This document shows, piece after piece, positions 17,402 to 25,457 of a DNA stretch of 64,000 bases. The position numbers were made by a program, and so were the translations under genes. The stretch's first letter is position 1. The number at the start of each line of letters is the position of its first letter. Origin of the DNA: Hymenobacter sp. DG25A (lineage in GTDB: Bacteria > Bacteroidota > Bacteroidia > Cytophagales > Hymenobacteraceae). The stretch covers positions 3,162,001 through 3,226,000 of the forward strand of contig NZ_CP012623.1 in NCBI RefSeq assembly GCF_001280305.1, in the 5' to 3' direction. The notes under the pieces were generated by a model that saw only the letters and a list, made by a program, of their open reading frames with translations, made no database searches and was not told the origin of the DNA.

Positions 17402-18274
17402 TTATAATGCCCTGCCGGACCACGTGGCGCGCACCATACGGTCCTTGCCAAACAGGTCGGGGTGGGCTGCTACGGCCTGGTATTCCAAGGCGGCCAGCAA
17501 CTGACATAACTCCTGGGCGTACTGCTCATTGATTTCAAAGTACAGCGCGCCACCGGGTTGCAGCAGCTCCTGGCCAAGCTCCGCAATACGCCGGTAGAAG
17601 AGGAGCGGGTCGTTATCGGGAACGAACAGGGCCGTGGCCGGCTCATATTCCAGCACATTGCGGCGCATCAGAGGCCGCTCGTTCTCCAGTACATAGGGCG
17701 GATTGCTGACCAGGATTTGCAGAGAATGTGGAGGAATATCTGCCGGAGTGGCTTGCAGAATATCCAGCTGCTGAAACTCTACGGCACAACCGTAGCGCGC
17801 CGCATTACGACGCGCCACGGCAAGCGCTTCTGCCGAAATATCAACGGCTATTGTACGCTGTGGCTTCAGCGCCTGGCACAAAGCCAGGGCAATACAGCCA
17901 CTGCCCGTACCTACATCCAATAGCGTTAAGCCTGTGCGATGCGCCTGTTGCTCCTGCACAATCAGTTGGATAAGCTCTTCGGTTTCGGGCCGGGGAATAA
18001 GCGTGGCGGGGGTTACTTCCAGCTCCATGCCCGCAAAGTGCGCTACGCCTAATACGTATTGCACCGGCTCATGCAGCAGCAGCCGTTCTTGTATGGTTTC
18101 TAGCTGTTGGGCCACACCGGAGGGCACTTCCTCATTAGCCTGCATGCGCCGCTGCAGGGGAGAAACCGCCAGCACATGCTCCAGCACCAGGCCGGCAATG
18201 GCCGCCGCTTCCGGCTCCGGGTATAGGGCTTGCAGATGATGCGTGAGGGAAGCAGTGTGTTGGCGAATAGTCAT
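17402..18274 (-). CDS. prmC: Release factor glutamine methyltransferase
   Basis: 290 residues from the ATG at 18274 (MTIRQHTASLTHHLQALYPE). The frame is open further upstream to 18349, but the extra 25 residues are Pro/Arg-rich and would run through the ribD promoter. PrmC methylates the Gln of the GGQ motif in RF1 and RF2. The N-terminal helical domain is followed by the SAM-binding core (LLDVGTGSGCIALALCQAL, about residue 125) and the substrate-binding NPPY in LVSNPPYVLENERPLM. Length and motif order are standard. It is divergent from ribD with facing -7 boxes between them. Confidence 0.95.
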   Translation of the reverse strand: MTIRQHTASLTHHLQALYPEPEAAAIAGLVLEHVLAVSPLQRRMQANEEVPSGVAQQLETIQERLLLHEPVQYVLGVAHFAGMELEVTPATLIPRPETEELIQLIVQEQQAHRTGLTLLDVGTGSGCIALALCQALKPQRTIAVDISAEALAVARRNAARYGCAVEFQQLDILQATPADIPPHSLQILVSNPPYVLENERPLMRRNVLEYEPATALFVPDNDPLLFYRRIAELGQELLQPGGALYFEINEQYAQELCQLLAALEYQAVAAHPDLFGKDRMVRATWSGRAL

Positions 18275-18334
18275 AGAAACAAGCGGGTAGACGAAGAAAA
18301 GCGCGGGGTGCAGCCGGGCCTCGACGGGGTTTCG

Positions 18335-18356
18335 TACCTTCGGTCCCACAAAGTTA
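18335..18356. promoter_or_regulatory. Divergent -7 boxes for ribD (+) and prmC (-)
   Basis: TACCTTCG at 18335-18342 on the plus strand is a near match to TAnnTTTG, about 30 bases upstream of the ribD ATG. CAAAGTTA at 18349-18356 reads TAACTTTG on the minus strand, an exact match, about 75 bases upstream of prmC. The boxes are only 6 bases apart, so the two promoters face away over shared DNA. Confidence 0.5.
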
Positions 18357-18372
18357 CGCTCCCCACCCGGCT

Positions 18373-19416
18373 ATGACTGCTGTTGACGACCTCATGATGC
18401 GCCGCGCCCTTGACCTGGCGCGACTGGGCACTGGCTATACCCGCCCTAATCCGCTGGTAGGCTGCGTTATCACGCATCAGGGACGCATTATCGGGGAAGG
18501 CTGGCACCGGCAGTACGGTGGGCCCCATGCGGAGGTAAATGCCCTGGAATCGGTATCGGAGCCGGCGCTGCTGCCCCACAGCCGCGCCTACGTGACGTTG
18601 GAGCCCTGCTCCCACCACGGCAAAACCCCGCCGTGCGCCGACCTGCTCATCGCCAAAGGCATTCCGGAGGTGGTAGTCTGCAACCTCGACCCTAACCCGC
18701 TGGTAGCGGGCAACGGCCTGGCCAAGCTGCGCGCGGCGGGCATCAAAGTAGAAACCGGCGTGCTGGAATCGGAAGGGCGCTGGCTGAACCGGCGTTTTTT
18801 CACCTTTCAGGAGCAAAAGCGGCCCTACATTGTGCTGAAGTGGGCCGAAACGGCCGATGGTTTTCTTTCCGGTCGGTTTTATCAGCCCGTGCAAATCAGC
18901 GGCGCGCTGGCCCGCATGGCGGTGCACCAGTGGCGCGGCGAGGAGCACGCCATTCTGGTAGGCACCCGCACGGCCCTGCACGATAACCCTTACCTGAACG
19001 TGCGCGAATGGCCCGGCCCCGCCCCTATTCGCCTGGTCATCGATAAAAACCTGAGCCTGCCGCCTACGCATCATCTTTTCGATGGCACCCAACCCACCTT
19101 GGTGTACACCTACCGCCAGCGCGCCACCAAAGGCAATCTGGGCTATGTAAAGCTGTCGGAGGCCGATGACCTGTTCCCCCAGATTCTGGAAAACCTGTAC
19201 CGCCGCAACGTAGAATCGGTGCTGGTAGAAGGGGGGCCTACGGTGCTGAATACGCTGTTGGCCGATGGGCTCTGGGACGAAATCAGGGTACTACGGAGTG
19301 CCAATCACTTAGGCGCAGGCGTGGCGGCACCCCGGCTCGGGCTCACTGGCCTCCACGAACAGTTCCCCCTCGGCTCCGATCAGGTATTCGTGTATCGGAA
19401 AAACGAAGGCTACTAA
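18373..19416 (+). CDS. ribD: Bifunctional riboflavin deaminase/reductase
   Basis: 347 residues, two domains. Residues 1-145 form the zinc deaminase, with the His-Ala-Glu site in PHAEVNALESV and the two Cys ligands in LEPCSHHGKTPPCADLLI. Residues about 150-347 form the reductase (VLKWAETADGFLSGRF, GALARMAVHQWRGEEHAILV, GTRTALHDNPYLNVR, VLVEGGPTVLNTLLADGLWDE). It catalyses steps two and three of riboflavin synthesis, from the GTP cyclohydrolase II product to the ribitylamino-uracil phosphate. No other rib gene is adjacent. The ATG at 18373 fits the family N-terminus. Confidence 0.96.
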   Translation: MTAVDDLMMRRALDLARLGTGYTRPNPLVGCVITHQGRIIGEGWHRQYGGPHAEVNALESVSEPALLPHSRAYVTLEPCSHHGKTPPCADLLIAKGIPEVVVCNLDPNPLVAGNGLAKLRAAGIKVETGVLESEGRWLNRRFFTFQEQKRPYIVLKWAETADGFLSGRFYQPVQISGALARMAVHQWRGEEHAILVGTRTALHDNPYLNVREWPGPAPIRLVIDKNLSLPPTHHLFDGTQPTLVYTYRQRATKGNLGYVKLSEADDLFPQILENLYRRNVESVLVEGGPTVLNTLLADGLWDEIRVLRSANHLGAGVAAPRLGLTGLHEQFPLGSDQVFVYRKNEGY

Positions 19417-19445
19417 GCCCATACCCGGCGGCGCCGCGGCTACGT

Positions 19446-19453
19446 TACCTTTG
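19446..19453 (+). promoter_or_regulatory. -7 box upstream of msrC
   Basis: TACCTTTG, an exact Bacteroidota -7 consensus, about 80 bases upstream of the GAF-domain methionine sulfoxide reductase gene. No clear -33 TTTG was found. Confidence 0.45.
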
Positions 19454-19535
19454 CTGGCCCGCCGGCTGTTTTACCCACCCAAACCGGTGCCGGCGTTTCG
19501 CTGTTACGTATCCTCCCTCCTTTTATCACCCTATT

Positions 19536-20018
19536 ATGGCTGAAGAACTTCTGTTAGATACCACGCTCAGCAAAACCGAGCAATACCGCCAGCTTCTCCC
19601 CCAAATTGAAGCCCTGACAACCGGCGAGCCGGACCTGGTGGCCAACCTGGCCAATACGGCGGCCGCGCTTCGGCAGGCCTTCGGGTTTTTCTGGGTGGGT
19701 TTTTATCTGGTGAAAGATGATGAGCTGGTCCTGGGTCCATTCCAGGGGCCTATTGCCTGCACGCGCATCCGGCGCGGCAAAGGCGTGTGCGGTAGCAGCT
19801 GGGACCAGGCCAAAACCATCTTAGTACCCGATGTGGAGCAGTTCCCCGGCCACATTGCCTGCAGTTCCGATTCCAAATCCGAAATTGTGGTGCCCGTGCT
19901 GAAAAACGGCCAGGTAATAGCGGTGCTGGACGTAGACAGCGACCAGCTCAACGACTTCGACGCCGACGACCAACAGGCCCTGGAGCAGCTCATGCTGACG
20001 GCGGCCCGCTGGTTTTAG
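19536..20018 (+). CDS. msrC: Free methionine-(R)-sulfoxide reductase, GAF-type
   Basis: 160-residue single GAF domain, the usual length of fRMsr/YebR. It reduces free L-methionine-(R)-sulfoxide using Cys chemistry. The family Cys residues are visible: the first in GPIACTRIRRGKGVCGSSW (two Cys) and the catalytic one in HIACSSDSKSEIVVPVL. FGFFWVGFYLVKDDELVLGP and VLDVDSDQLNDFD are other family hallmarks. It probably contributes to oxidative-stress repair. It precedes the lipoprotein/YgiC-like pair by 120 bases on the same strand. Confidence 0.93.
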   Translation: MAEELLLDTTLSKTEQYRQLLPQIEALTTGEPDLVANLANTAAALRQAFGFFWVGFYLVKDDELVLGPFQGPIACTRIRRGKGVCGSSWDQAKTILVPDVEQFPGHIACSSDSKSEIVVPVLKNGQVIAVLDVDSDQLNDFDADDQQALEQLMLTAARWF

Positions 20019-20138
20019 CAAACGATTTTCGCCGCGTCCTCGTTGAGTTTTCGGATTCCCATTCCTTCCTGAGCGCGCAGTCAACCATCTGCCCCGTTTC
20101 AGTATTCTTGTATTCTCGCCCGGCATTTCCTCCCACCC

Positions 20139-20810
20139 ATGAAAAAGACTTTTTATCCCCTCGGCGACTGGCGGCGCAACCTGCTGCTGGTAGCGGCCGC
20201 GGCTAGTTTAGGCCTCACCGCACTGCCCAGCTGCTCTTCGGATAACCGGGCAGCGGAGGAAACTGCTTCCGGCGACTGGAGCGGCGAAACCTACAGCCAA
20301 GGGGTTATCACGGAGATGACCGAGGTGCAGCCCGGCGAGTGGAAAATCACGGCTGAGCGGCCCGCGGGCAAGGAGGAGGTAGCAGCTATCCTGCATCATT
20401 TTGATGGCAAAGTAGATACCCTGCAAGGCCAGGCGCTGCAAAAGCAAATGCAGGACTACAGCCGTCAGAACCCGGAAAACCGGGTGGGCAGCACTGGCAT
20501 GATGGACGTGCTTATGTGGAGCGGCATCGGCTACATGGCCGGCCGCTTCCTTACGCCTAACCCCGGGTACTACGCCAACCCCGGCGTGATGCAAAACAAC
20601 ATGGGCTGGCGCCAGAACGTTGCCCGCGAGCGGGAAACCCAGGGTCGGGGCTTTTTCGGCCGGGGTTTTTCCGGCAACCGCAGCTCCCGTTCGGCCGGCA
20701 TTCAGGAAAGCCGCACGTTCTCGCGGGGCGCTTACCGCAGCACCGCCCCGCGCATGGGCCGCAGCAGCGGCTTCGGTAGCCGGGGCTATGGCGGCGGCTT
20801 CGGCGGCTGA
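20139..20810 (+). CDS. UPF0323-like lipoprotein with Ser/Arg/Gly-rich tail
   Basis: 223 residues. The N-terminus ends in LGLTALPSCSSDN, a lipoprotein signal with Cys near residue 32. The middle part (YSQGVITEMTEVQPGEWKIT, TLQGQALQKQMQDYSRQNPE) is followed by a short hydrophobic stretch (MMDVLMWSGIGYMAGRF). From about 150 it is a low-complexity Arg/Ser/Gly tail ending YGGGFGG. From memory, UPF0323 lipoproteins of Helicobacter and Campylobacter and YgiB/DUF1190 of E. coli have a similar build, and both sit beside a glutathionylspermidine-synthase-like gene, as here. The function is unknown. The next gene starts 105 bases downstream on the same strand. Confidence 0.78.
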   Translation: MKKTFYPLGDWRRNLLLVAAAASLGLTALPSCSSDNRAAEETASGDWSGETYSQGVITEMTEVQPGEWKITAERPAGKEEVAAILHHFDGKVDTLQGQALQKQMQDYSRQNPENRVGSTGMMDVLMWSGIGYMAGRFLTPNPGYYANPGVMQNNMGWRQNVARERETQGRGFFGRGFSGNRSSRSAGIQESRTFSRGAYRSTAPRMGRSSGFGSRGYGGGFGG

Positions 20811-20915
20811 TTATTGCCCGCCATCCATCCGCATGATCTACCAGCAGCTGCCTTTCTAAAAAGGAGCTGCTGGTGCCGTTTTTACCCTTCCAGCTCGTTC
20901 ATAATTCATTAGCGT

Positions 20916-22091
20916 ATGATTCGCTTGCTTCCTCTCTCCGGCGACGTCACACCGGCCATTCGTGCGCTGGGCTGGGACTGGGCCGTGGAAGATGCCTGCG
21001 CTGCCTACGTAGCCCGTGAGGCCGTGCAGCTTTCTGAAGCCGAGGCCGAAGCGCTGCTGGAAGCCGCCGACACGCTCTACGAAATGCTGGTTCAGGCCAT
21101 TCCCGACCCCATTCCGGACGACTTGCTGCAGCTGCTGGCCATTCCGGCCAACTTATGGGCGGCCGTGCGGCATTCCTGGAATGATGAGCGCCACTGGCAC
21201 CTGTATGGCCGCTTTGACCTGGCAGCAACACCCGAAGGCATTAAGCTGCTGGAGTTTAACGCCGATACGGCCACCGGCCTGCCCGAAACGGCCGTGGTGC
21301 AGTGGGCCAGCCTGGTAGCCGCCGGGCAGGCCGATGAGGAACGCCAGGCCAATGGCCTGTTTGAAGGCCTGCAGGGCCAGTTCAGCGAGTGGCTGGCCCT
21401 CAACCCGGACCTGGATAACAACCTGCTGCTGGTGCATTTGCCCGGCAGCCCCGAAGACGAAACCAACTGTGCTATTCTGGCGGAGGCCGCGCTGGCGGCC
21501 GGTTTTGCCAGTGCCCACGTGTGCTCTGCCGATGCCATGCAGGTATCCGTAGCAGGCGACGAGCGGGGCGTTTGGGCCCATGTAGAGCCGGAGCAATGGC
21601 AGCGGTTTGGCTTCCTGTTTAAGCTGGTGCCGTGGGAGATTCTGGCCACGGAAGAGCCCGAGCTGACGGCGGAGCTTACCCAGCTGCTGCTTTCCCGCGA
21701 CGTTATCATTGCCAACCCGGCTTATACGCTGCTCTTCCAAAGCAAAGGTATTCTGGCCTGGCTCTGGCAGGTGTTTCCGCATCACCCGCTGCTGCTGGAA
21801 GCCTCCTTGCAGCCGCTAAACGGGCACCACGTGCGCAAGCCGGTTTTGGGCCGCGAGGGGCAGAATGTAACGGAGCTGAAGTCGGGAGGCCAGGAAGGCA
21901 CGGCCGTAGCCGGCGAATTTGCGCAGCAGCCCGCGGTGTACCAGCGCTGGGCCGAGCTGCCCACCGACCCGCAGGCGCGGCGCTATCAGGCCGGCGTATT
22001 CTGGGCCGGGGAAGCCTGCGCGCTGGGCTTCCGTCGCGACGCCGCTTTCATCACGAACCTATCCGAGTTTGTGCCGCACGTGCTACAGTAG
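20916..22091 (+). CDS. Glutathionylspermidine synthase-like ATP-grasp protein (YgiC/YjfC family)
   Basis: 391 residues, the length of the synthase-only branch without the amidase domain. Signatures: IKLLEFNADTATGLPETAVV (family LEFNxDTPT-type box), LLVHLPGSPEDETNCAIL, FLFKLVPWEILATEEPEL, IIANPAYTLLFQSKGILAWL, and VRKPVLGREGQNV, the ATP-grasp lysine/arginine region. E. coli YgiC and YjfC have this fold but are not proven to make glutathionylspermidine, and Bacteroidota generally lack glutathione, so a different amine-carboxylate ligation is likely. It is paired with the UPF0323-like lipoprotein, so the substrate may lie in or near the envelope. Confidence 0.88.
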   Translation: MIRLLPLSGDVTPAIRALGWDWAVEDACAAYVAREAVQLSEAEAEALLEAADTLYEMLVQAIPDPIPDDLLQLLAIPANLWAAVRHSWNDERHWHLYGRFDLAATPEGIKLLEFNADTATGLPETAVVQWASLVAAGQADEERQANGLFEGLQGQFSEWLALNPDLDNNLLLVHLPGSPEDETNCAILAEAALAAGFASAHVCSADAMQVSVAGDERGVWAHVEPEQWQRFGFLFKLVPWEILATEEPELTAELTQLLLSRDVIIANPAYTLLFQSKGILAWLWQVFPHHPLLLEASLQPLNGHHVRKPVLGREGQNVTELKSGGQEGTAVAGEFAQQPAVYQRWAELPTDPQARRYQAGVFWAGEACALGFRRDAAFITNLSEFVPHVLQ

Positions 22092-22116
22092 ACTTTCCCA
22101 CTTCCCAAAAACAACT

Positions 22117-22144
22117 GCGGCCGCTCCTGCATAGGAGCGGCCGC
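22117..22144. terminator. GC-rich hairpin after the YgiC-like gene
   Basis: GCGGCCGCTCCT / AGGAGCGGCCGC, a perfect 12-bp stem with a 4-base loop. No T tract follows on the plus strand, so termination is likely but not certain. It lies between convergent genes. Confidence 0.6.
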
Positions 22145-22209
22145 TGGCGTTAGAAAAGAATCGGCCACAACCGAAGGTCAGCGAATCTAAAACCCGGCGT
22201 ATCCGTGAT

Positions 22210-22890
22210 TTAGAAGAGGCGGGGCGGGATGATTTTCAGCTGCGCGATAACCGTTTCGCCGCCTTTCACCTTGTCCCCCATTTTCACTTTCATTTCGGTA
22301 TCTACCGGCACGAAAATATCCACGCGGGAGCCAAATTTGATGAAGCCAAACTCCTCGCCCTGGGTTACTTCGTCGCCTTCGTTTACATACCAGACAATGC
22401 GGCGGGCCATGGCGCCGGCAATCTGCCGGAAAAGCACAAACGGCCCCGCATCCGACTCTACCACTACCGTGGTGCGCTCGTTCTTGGTGCTGCTTTTGGG
22501 GTGCCATGCCACCAGGTAGCTGCCCGGGTGGTAGCGGAAATAGCGCACAATGCCCGAAATAGGATTGCGGGTGATGTGCACGTTAATCGGCGACATGAAG
22601 ATGCTGATCTGCTTGCGCGTGTCGTCAAAATACTCCGACTCGTGCACGTCCTCAATCACCACTACTTTGCCATCTACGGGCGAAACCAGCAGATCTTCGT
22701 GGGTGAGCAGGTTGCGGAACGGGCTGCGGAAGAATTGCAGCAGCAGCAGAAAGGCTACCACGGAGGCACCCGCGAATATTTTATTAAACGTATCGTTGGC
22801 AGCATTTACCCGAAACAGCAGCAGGTTAACGGCCAGCAGCGCCAGCAGGGTAAAGAAAAGAATACGTCGTCCTTCTTTGTGAATCTTCAT
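22210..22890 (-). CDS. psd: Phosphatidylserine decarboxylase (short type)
   Basis: 226 residues from the ATG at 22890 (MKIHKEGRRILFFTLLALLA); an upstream extension to 22962 is Pro/Arg/Cys-rich and unlikely. It makes phosphatidylethanolamine and is a self-processing pyruvoyl enzyme. Two N-terminal membrane segments precede the core: VSPVDGKVVVIEDVHESEYF, SIFMSPINVHITRNPISGIV, YHPGSYLVAWHPKSS. The cleavage site is the Gly-Ser in FGFIKFGSRVDIFVPVD, where the Ser becomes the pyruvoyl group. The short length matches the bacterial Psd-related type common in Bacteroidota. cdsA, the CDP-diacylglycerol synthase two steps earlier in the pathway, lies 1.6 kb away on the same strand. Confidence 0.93.
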   Translation of the reverse strand: MKIHKEGRRILFFTLLALLAVNLLLFRVNAANDTFNKIFAGASVVAFLLLLQFFRSPFRNLLTHEDLLVSPVDGKVVVIEDVHESEYFDDTRKQISIFMSPINVHITRNPISGIVRYFRYHPGSYLVAWHPKSSTKNERTTVVVESDAGPFVLFRQIAGAMARRIVWYVNEGDEVTQGEEFGFIKFGSRVDIFVPVDTEMKVKMGDKVKGGETVIAQLKIIPPRLF

Positions 22891-23043
22891 GGAATAACGG
22901 CAACGGTGGGGGCAGGCGATACGGGGCTTCAGCGGCCTGCCCGGTTCCGACAAACGGCCCATCCGAGCGCCAGCGCGCCAGATGGGCCGTAAAATTCGGA
23001 AGAACTTCTACTGCCGGAAAGCAGCAAAGGGCAATGCCCGGGC

Positions 23044-24333
23044 TTAGAAACCGCCGCGGTATTTATAGGTTTGAGCTACTTTATCAATGGCAACCACATA
23101 CGCGGCAATGCGCATGGGAATGTTGTATTTCTGGCTGGTGGCGTACACTTTCTCGAAGGCGTCGGACATAATCCGGTCGGCCCGCTCGGTTACCATTTCC
23201 TCGGTCCACTTAAAGCCCTGGCGGTTCTGCACCCACTCAAAGTAGGATACGGTTACGCCACCGGAATTGGCCAGAATATCGGGCACCACCATAATGCCTT
23301 TCTCATTGATGATGGGGTCAGCGGAAGCCGAAGTGGGTCCGTTGGCGCCTTCTACAATCAGCTTGGCTTTGATATGGTGGGCGTTGTGCTCGGTAATAAC
23401 GTCTTCTACCGCGGCAGGCACTAGTACGTCTACGTCCGTGAGGAGCAGGTCGTCGGCGTTGTCCATCAGGGTAGCGCCGGTGAAGCCATCCAGGCGGCCT
23501 TTGTGGGCGTTCTTGTAGGCAATGGCTTCGTCGATGTTGATACCATTGTCGTTCCAGTAAGCACCGCTTACATCGGATACGCCTTTGATTTTCACTCCTT
23601 TCTCGCTCAGCAGCTTAGCGGCCCAGGAGCCTACGTTGCCAAAGCCCTGCACGGCGGCCGAAACCTGCGTGGGCTCCATGCCCAGCTTCTTCAGCGCCGC
23701 CAGCGCCGATACCATCACGCCACGGCCAGTGGCCTCGGTGCGACCCAGCGAGCCACCCATTACCAGCGGCTTGCCGGTAACTACGGCGGGTGAGGTAGCG
23801 CCCACGGTCTTGCTGAATTCGTCCATCAGCCAGGCCATTTCGCGCGGGCCGGTACCCATATCAGGGGCCGGAATGTCGCGATCGGGGCCAAATACGTCTT
23901 TCAGCGCCAGCGTGTAGGCGCGGGTGAGACGCTCAATTTCGCCGGGGCTCATGGTGGTGGGGTCGCAGATGATACCACCTTTGGCACCGCCGTAGGGAAT
24001 ATCAACCACAGCGCACTTCCACGTCATCCAGGCCGCCAGGGCCTTTACTTCGTCGAGGTGCACGTTGTTATCGTAGCGGATGCCGCCTTTGGAAGGGCCG
24101 AGAATGGTATTGTGCACCACGCGGTAGCCTTCGAAAACGCGCACTTTGCCGTTGTCCATGGTCACGGGGATGTGCACGATAACCTGCTTATCGGGTGCCT
24201 TAAGCACGTTGTAGGTTTCTTCATCGAGACCCAGAATTTCTGTGGCCACGTTGAAGCGCGACATCATAGATTCCAAAGGGTTTTCGGCGTCGACGCGGGG
24301 GGCGGGTTCTTTGTACACCGTGGTGGCAGCCAT
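23044..24333 (-). CDS. gdhA: Glutamate dehydrogenase, Glu/Leu/Phe/Val family
   Basis: 429 residues from the ATG at 24333 (MAATTVYKEPAPRVDAENPL); the in-frame upstream extension is not conserved-looking. It interconverts glutamate and 2-oxoglutarate plus ammonia. The substrate loop and catalytic Lys are in GPSKGGIRYDNNVHLDEVKA and AVVDIPYGGAKGGIICDP; the dinucleotide fold is in VQGFGNVGSWAAKLLSEKG. The segment AVVTGKPLVMGGSLGRTEAT is typical of hexameric NAD-dependent enzymes. A well-formed promoter lies 90 bases upstream. It is one of three paralogous family members in the window and the one most like a true GDH. Confidence 0.93.
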   Translation of the reverse strand: MAATTVYKEPAPRVDAENPLESMMSRFNVATEILGLDEETYNVLKAPDKQVIVHIPVTMDNGKVRVFEGYRVVHNTILGPSKGGIRYDNNVHLDEVKALAAWMTWKCAVVDIPYGGAKGGIICDPTTMSPGEIERLTRAYTLALKDVFGPDRDIPAPDMGTGPREMAWLMDEFSKTVGATSPAVVTGKPLVMGGSLGRTEATGRGVMVSALAALKKLGMEPTQVSAAVQGFGNVGSWAAKLLSEKGVKIKGVSDVSGAYWNDNGINIDEAIAYKNAHKGRLDGFTGATLMDNADDLLLTDVDVLVPAAVEDVITEHNAHHIKAKLIVEGANGPTSASADPIINEKGIMVVPDILANSGGVTVSYFEWVQNRQGFKWTEEMVTERADRIMSDAFEKVYATSQKYNIPMRIAAYVVAIDKVAQTYKYRGGF

Positions 24334-24422
24334 ACGAAGAGAAAAAAGTAAAAGTGGGTGGAAAATAACCAACGCAAAACCCGCTGGTGGGCAGCGGGAA
24401 CAGCGCGGGGTGAATGGGTGGC

Positions 24423-24451
24423 CAAAGGTAGCAGGTTTATGCCATACGCAA
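24423..24451 (-). promoter_or_regulatory. gdhA promoter with -33 and -7 elements
   Basis: Read on the minus strand: TTG (24449-24451), an 18-base spacer, then TACCTTTG (24423-24430). Both elements and the spacing match the Bacteroidota housekeeping promoter. It lies about 90 bases upstream of the gdhA ATG. Confidence 0.7.
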
Positions 24452-24473
24452 GGAAACTACCCTGGGTACTTTC

Positions 24474-25409
24474 CTAGCCCAACAATACCTGCAGCAGCAG
24501 CAGCACCGGCAGAATGAACAGGAAGGCATCAAACCGGTCGAGCAGGCCGCCGTGGCCGGGCAGAATGCGGCCGGAGTCTTTTACGCCCACGCTGCGCTTC
24601 AGCATCGATTCGGCTAAGTCTCCCAGCACCCCAAATACGGCTACTACCCCGGCCACTACCAGGCGCTGGGCCAGGGGTATTTCGGGCAGCAGGTAGCCCA
24701 GCGCCCAGCCAACTACTAGGGTGAGCAGGGTGCCGCCCACCCAGCCTTCCCAGGTTTTGCCGGGTGAGATGCTGGGGGCCAGCTTGTGCTTGCCAAAGTT
24801 TTTGCCGGCGGCGTAGGCGCCGGTATCCGCGGCCCATACCAGCAGCAGCAGGGCCAGTACGCGCCGGTAGTCGTAGCTGCCGCCACTATAAGCCAAGGGC
24901 ACCAGCAGCGTCATAGGCACGCTCACATAAAACAGGCCGGTTAGGTTGACGCCCACGTTGGCAAAGGGCCGCTTAGAGCGCGGCCAGATAATCATTTCGC
25001 GCACGATCAGTGCCAGCGGCAGCAGCAGTAAAAAGCTCAGCAGCAAAGCCCGCAATACCAGCGCCAGCTCTTCCGTGGCCGTTACTACCGCTCCCAGGCT
25101 GTTGAGCGGCTGCCGGGCATCCATGCTCAGAAACAACCCGGATACGCCCATAAACAGCACCAGACTGGCGGCCATACCCAGCAGCGCCGCCGGGGCATAG
25201 CCGGAGCGCTTCATCATGCGGTAGAACTCCCACAGCATGCGGGCCTGCACCACGGCAAAAAATAGGGCAAACGTCCAGGCGCTGTACCAGATACAGCCGA
25301 TCAGCGCCGCCGCACCAATGGCGCCGTACAACACCCGCTGTGCCAGATTGGACATCGGTTTTTTGTCGTTGGAAGTATCGGGGGCGGAGGCAGGCGTAGA
25401 AATAGACAA
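24474..25409 (-). CDS. cdsA: Phosphatidate cytidylyltransferase
   Basis: 311-residue integral membrane enzyme that makes CDP-diacylglycerol from phosphatidic acid and CTP. About eight hydrophobic segments are present. The family signature is complete near the C-terminus: SMLKRSVGVKDSGRILPGHG followed by GLLDRFDAFLF. The segment WAADTGAYAAGKNFGKHKLA with SISPGKTWEGWVGG is also diagnostic. The N-terminus has a 20-residue Ser/Thr/Asp-rich tail before the first span; a start at the internal Met at about residue 19 is possible. It is the middle gene of a same-strand run with the CPBP protease upstream and gdhA downstream. Confidence 0.95.
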   Translation of the reverse strand: MSISTPASAPDTSNDKKPMSNLAQRVLYGAIGAAALIGCIWYSAWTFALFFAVVQARMLWEFYRMMKRSGYAPAALLGMAASLVLFMGVSGLFLSMDARQPLNSLGAVVTATEELALVLRALLLSFLLLLPLALIVREMIIWPRSKRPFANVGVNLTGLFYVSVPMTLLVPLAYSGGSYDYRRVLALLLLVWAADTGAYAAGKNFGKHKLAPSISPGKTWEGWVGGTLLTLVVGWALGYLLPEIPLAQRLVVAGVVAVFGVLGDLAESMLKRSVGVKDSGRILPGHGGLLDRFDAFLFILPVLLLLQVLLG

Positions 25410-25457
25410 ACGAAATCAGATTTAAGAAGCAATATAACGGAAGCAGCCTGCCTTAGC

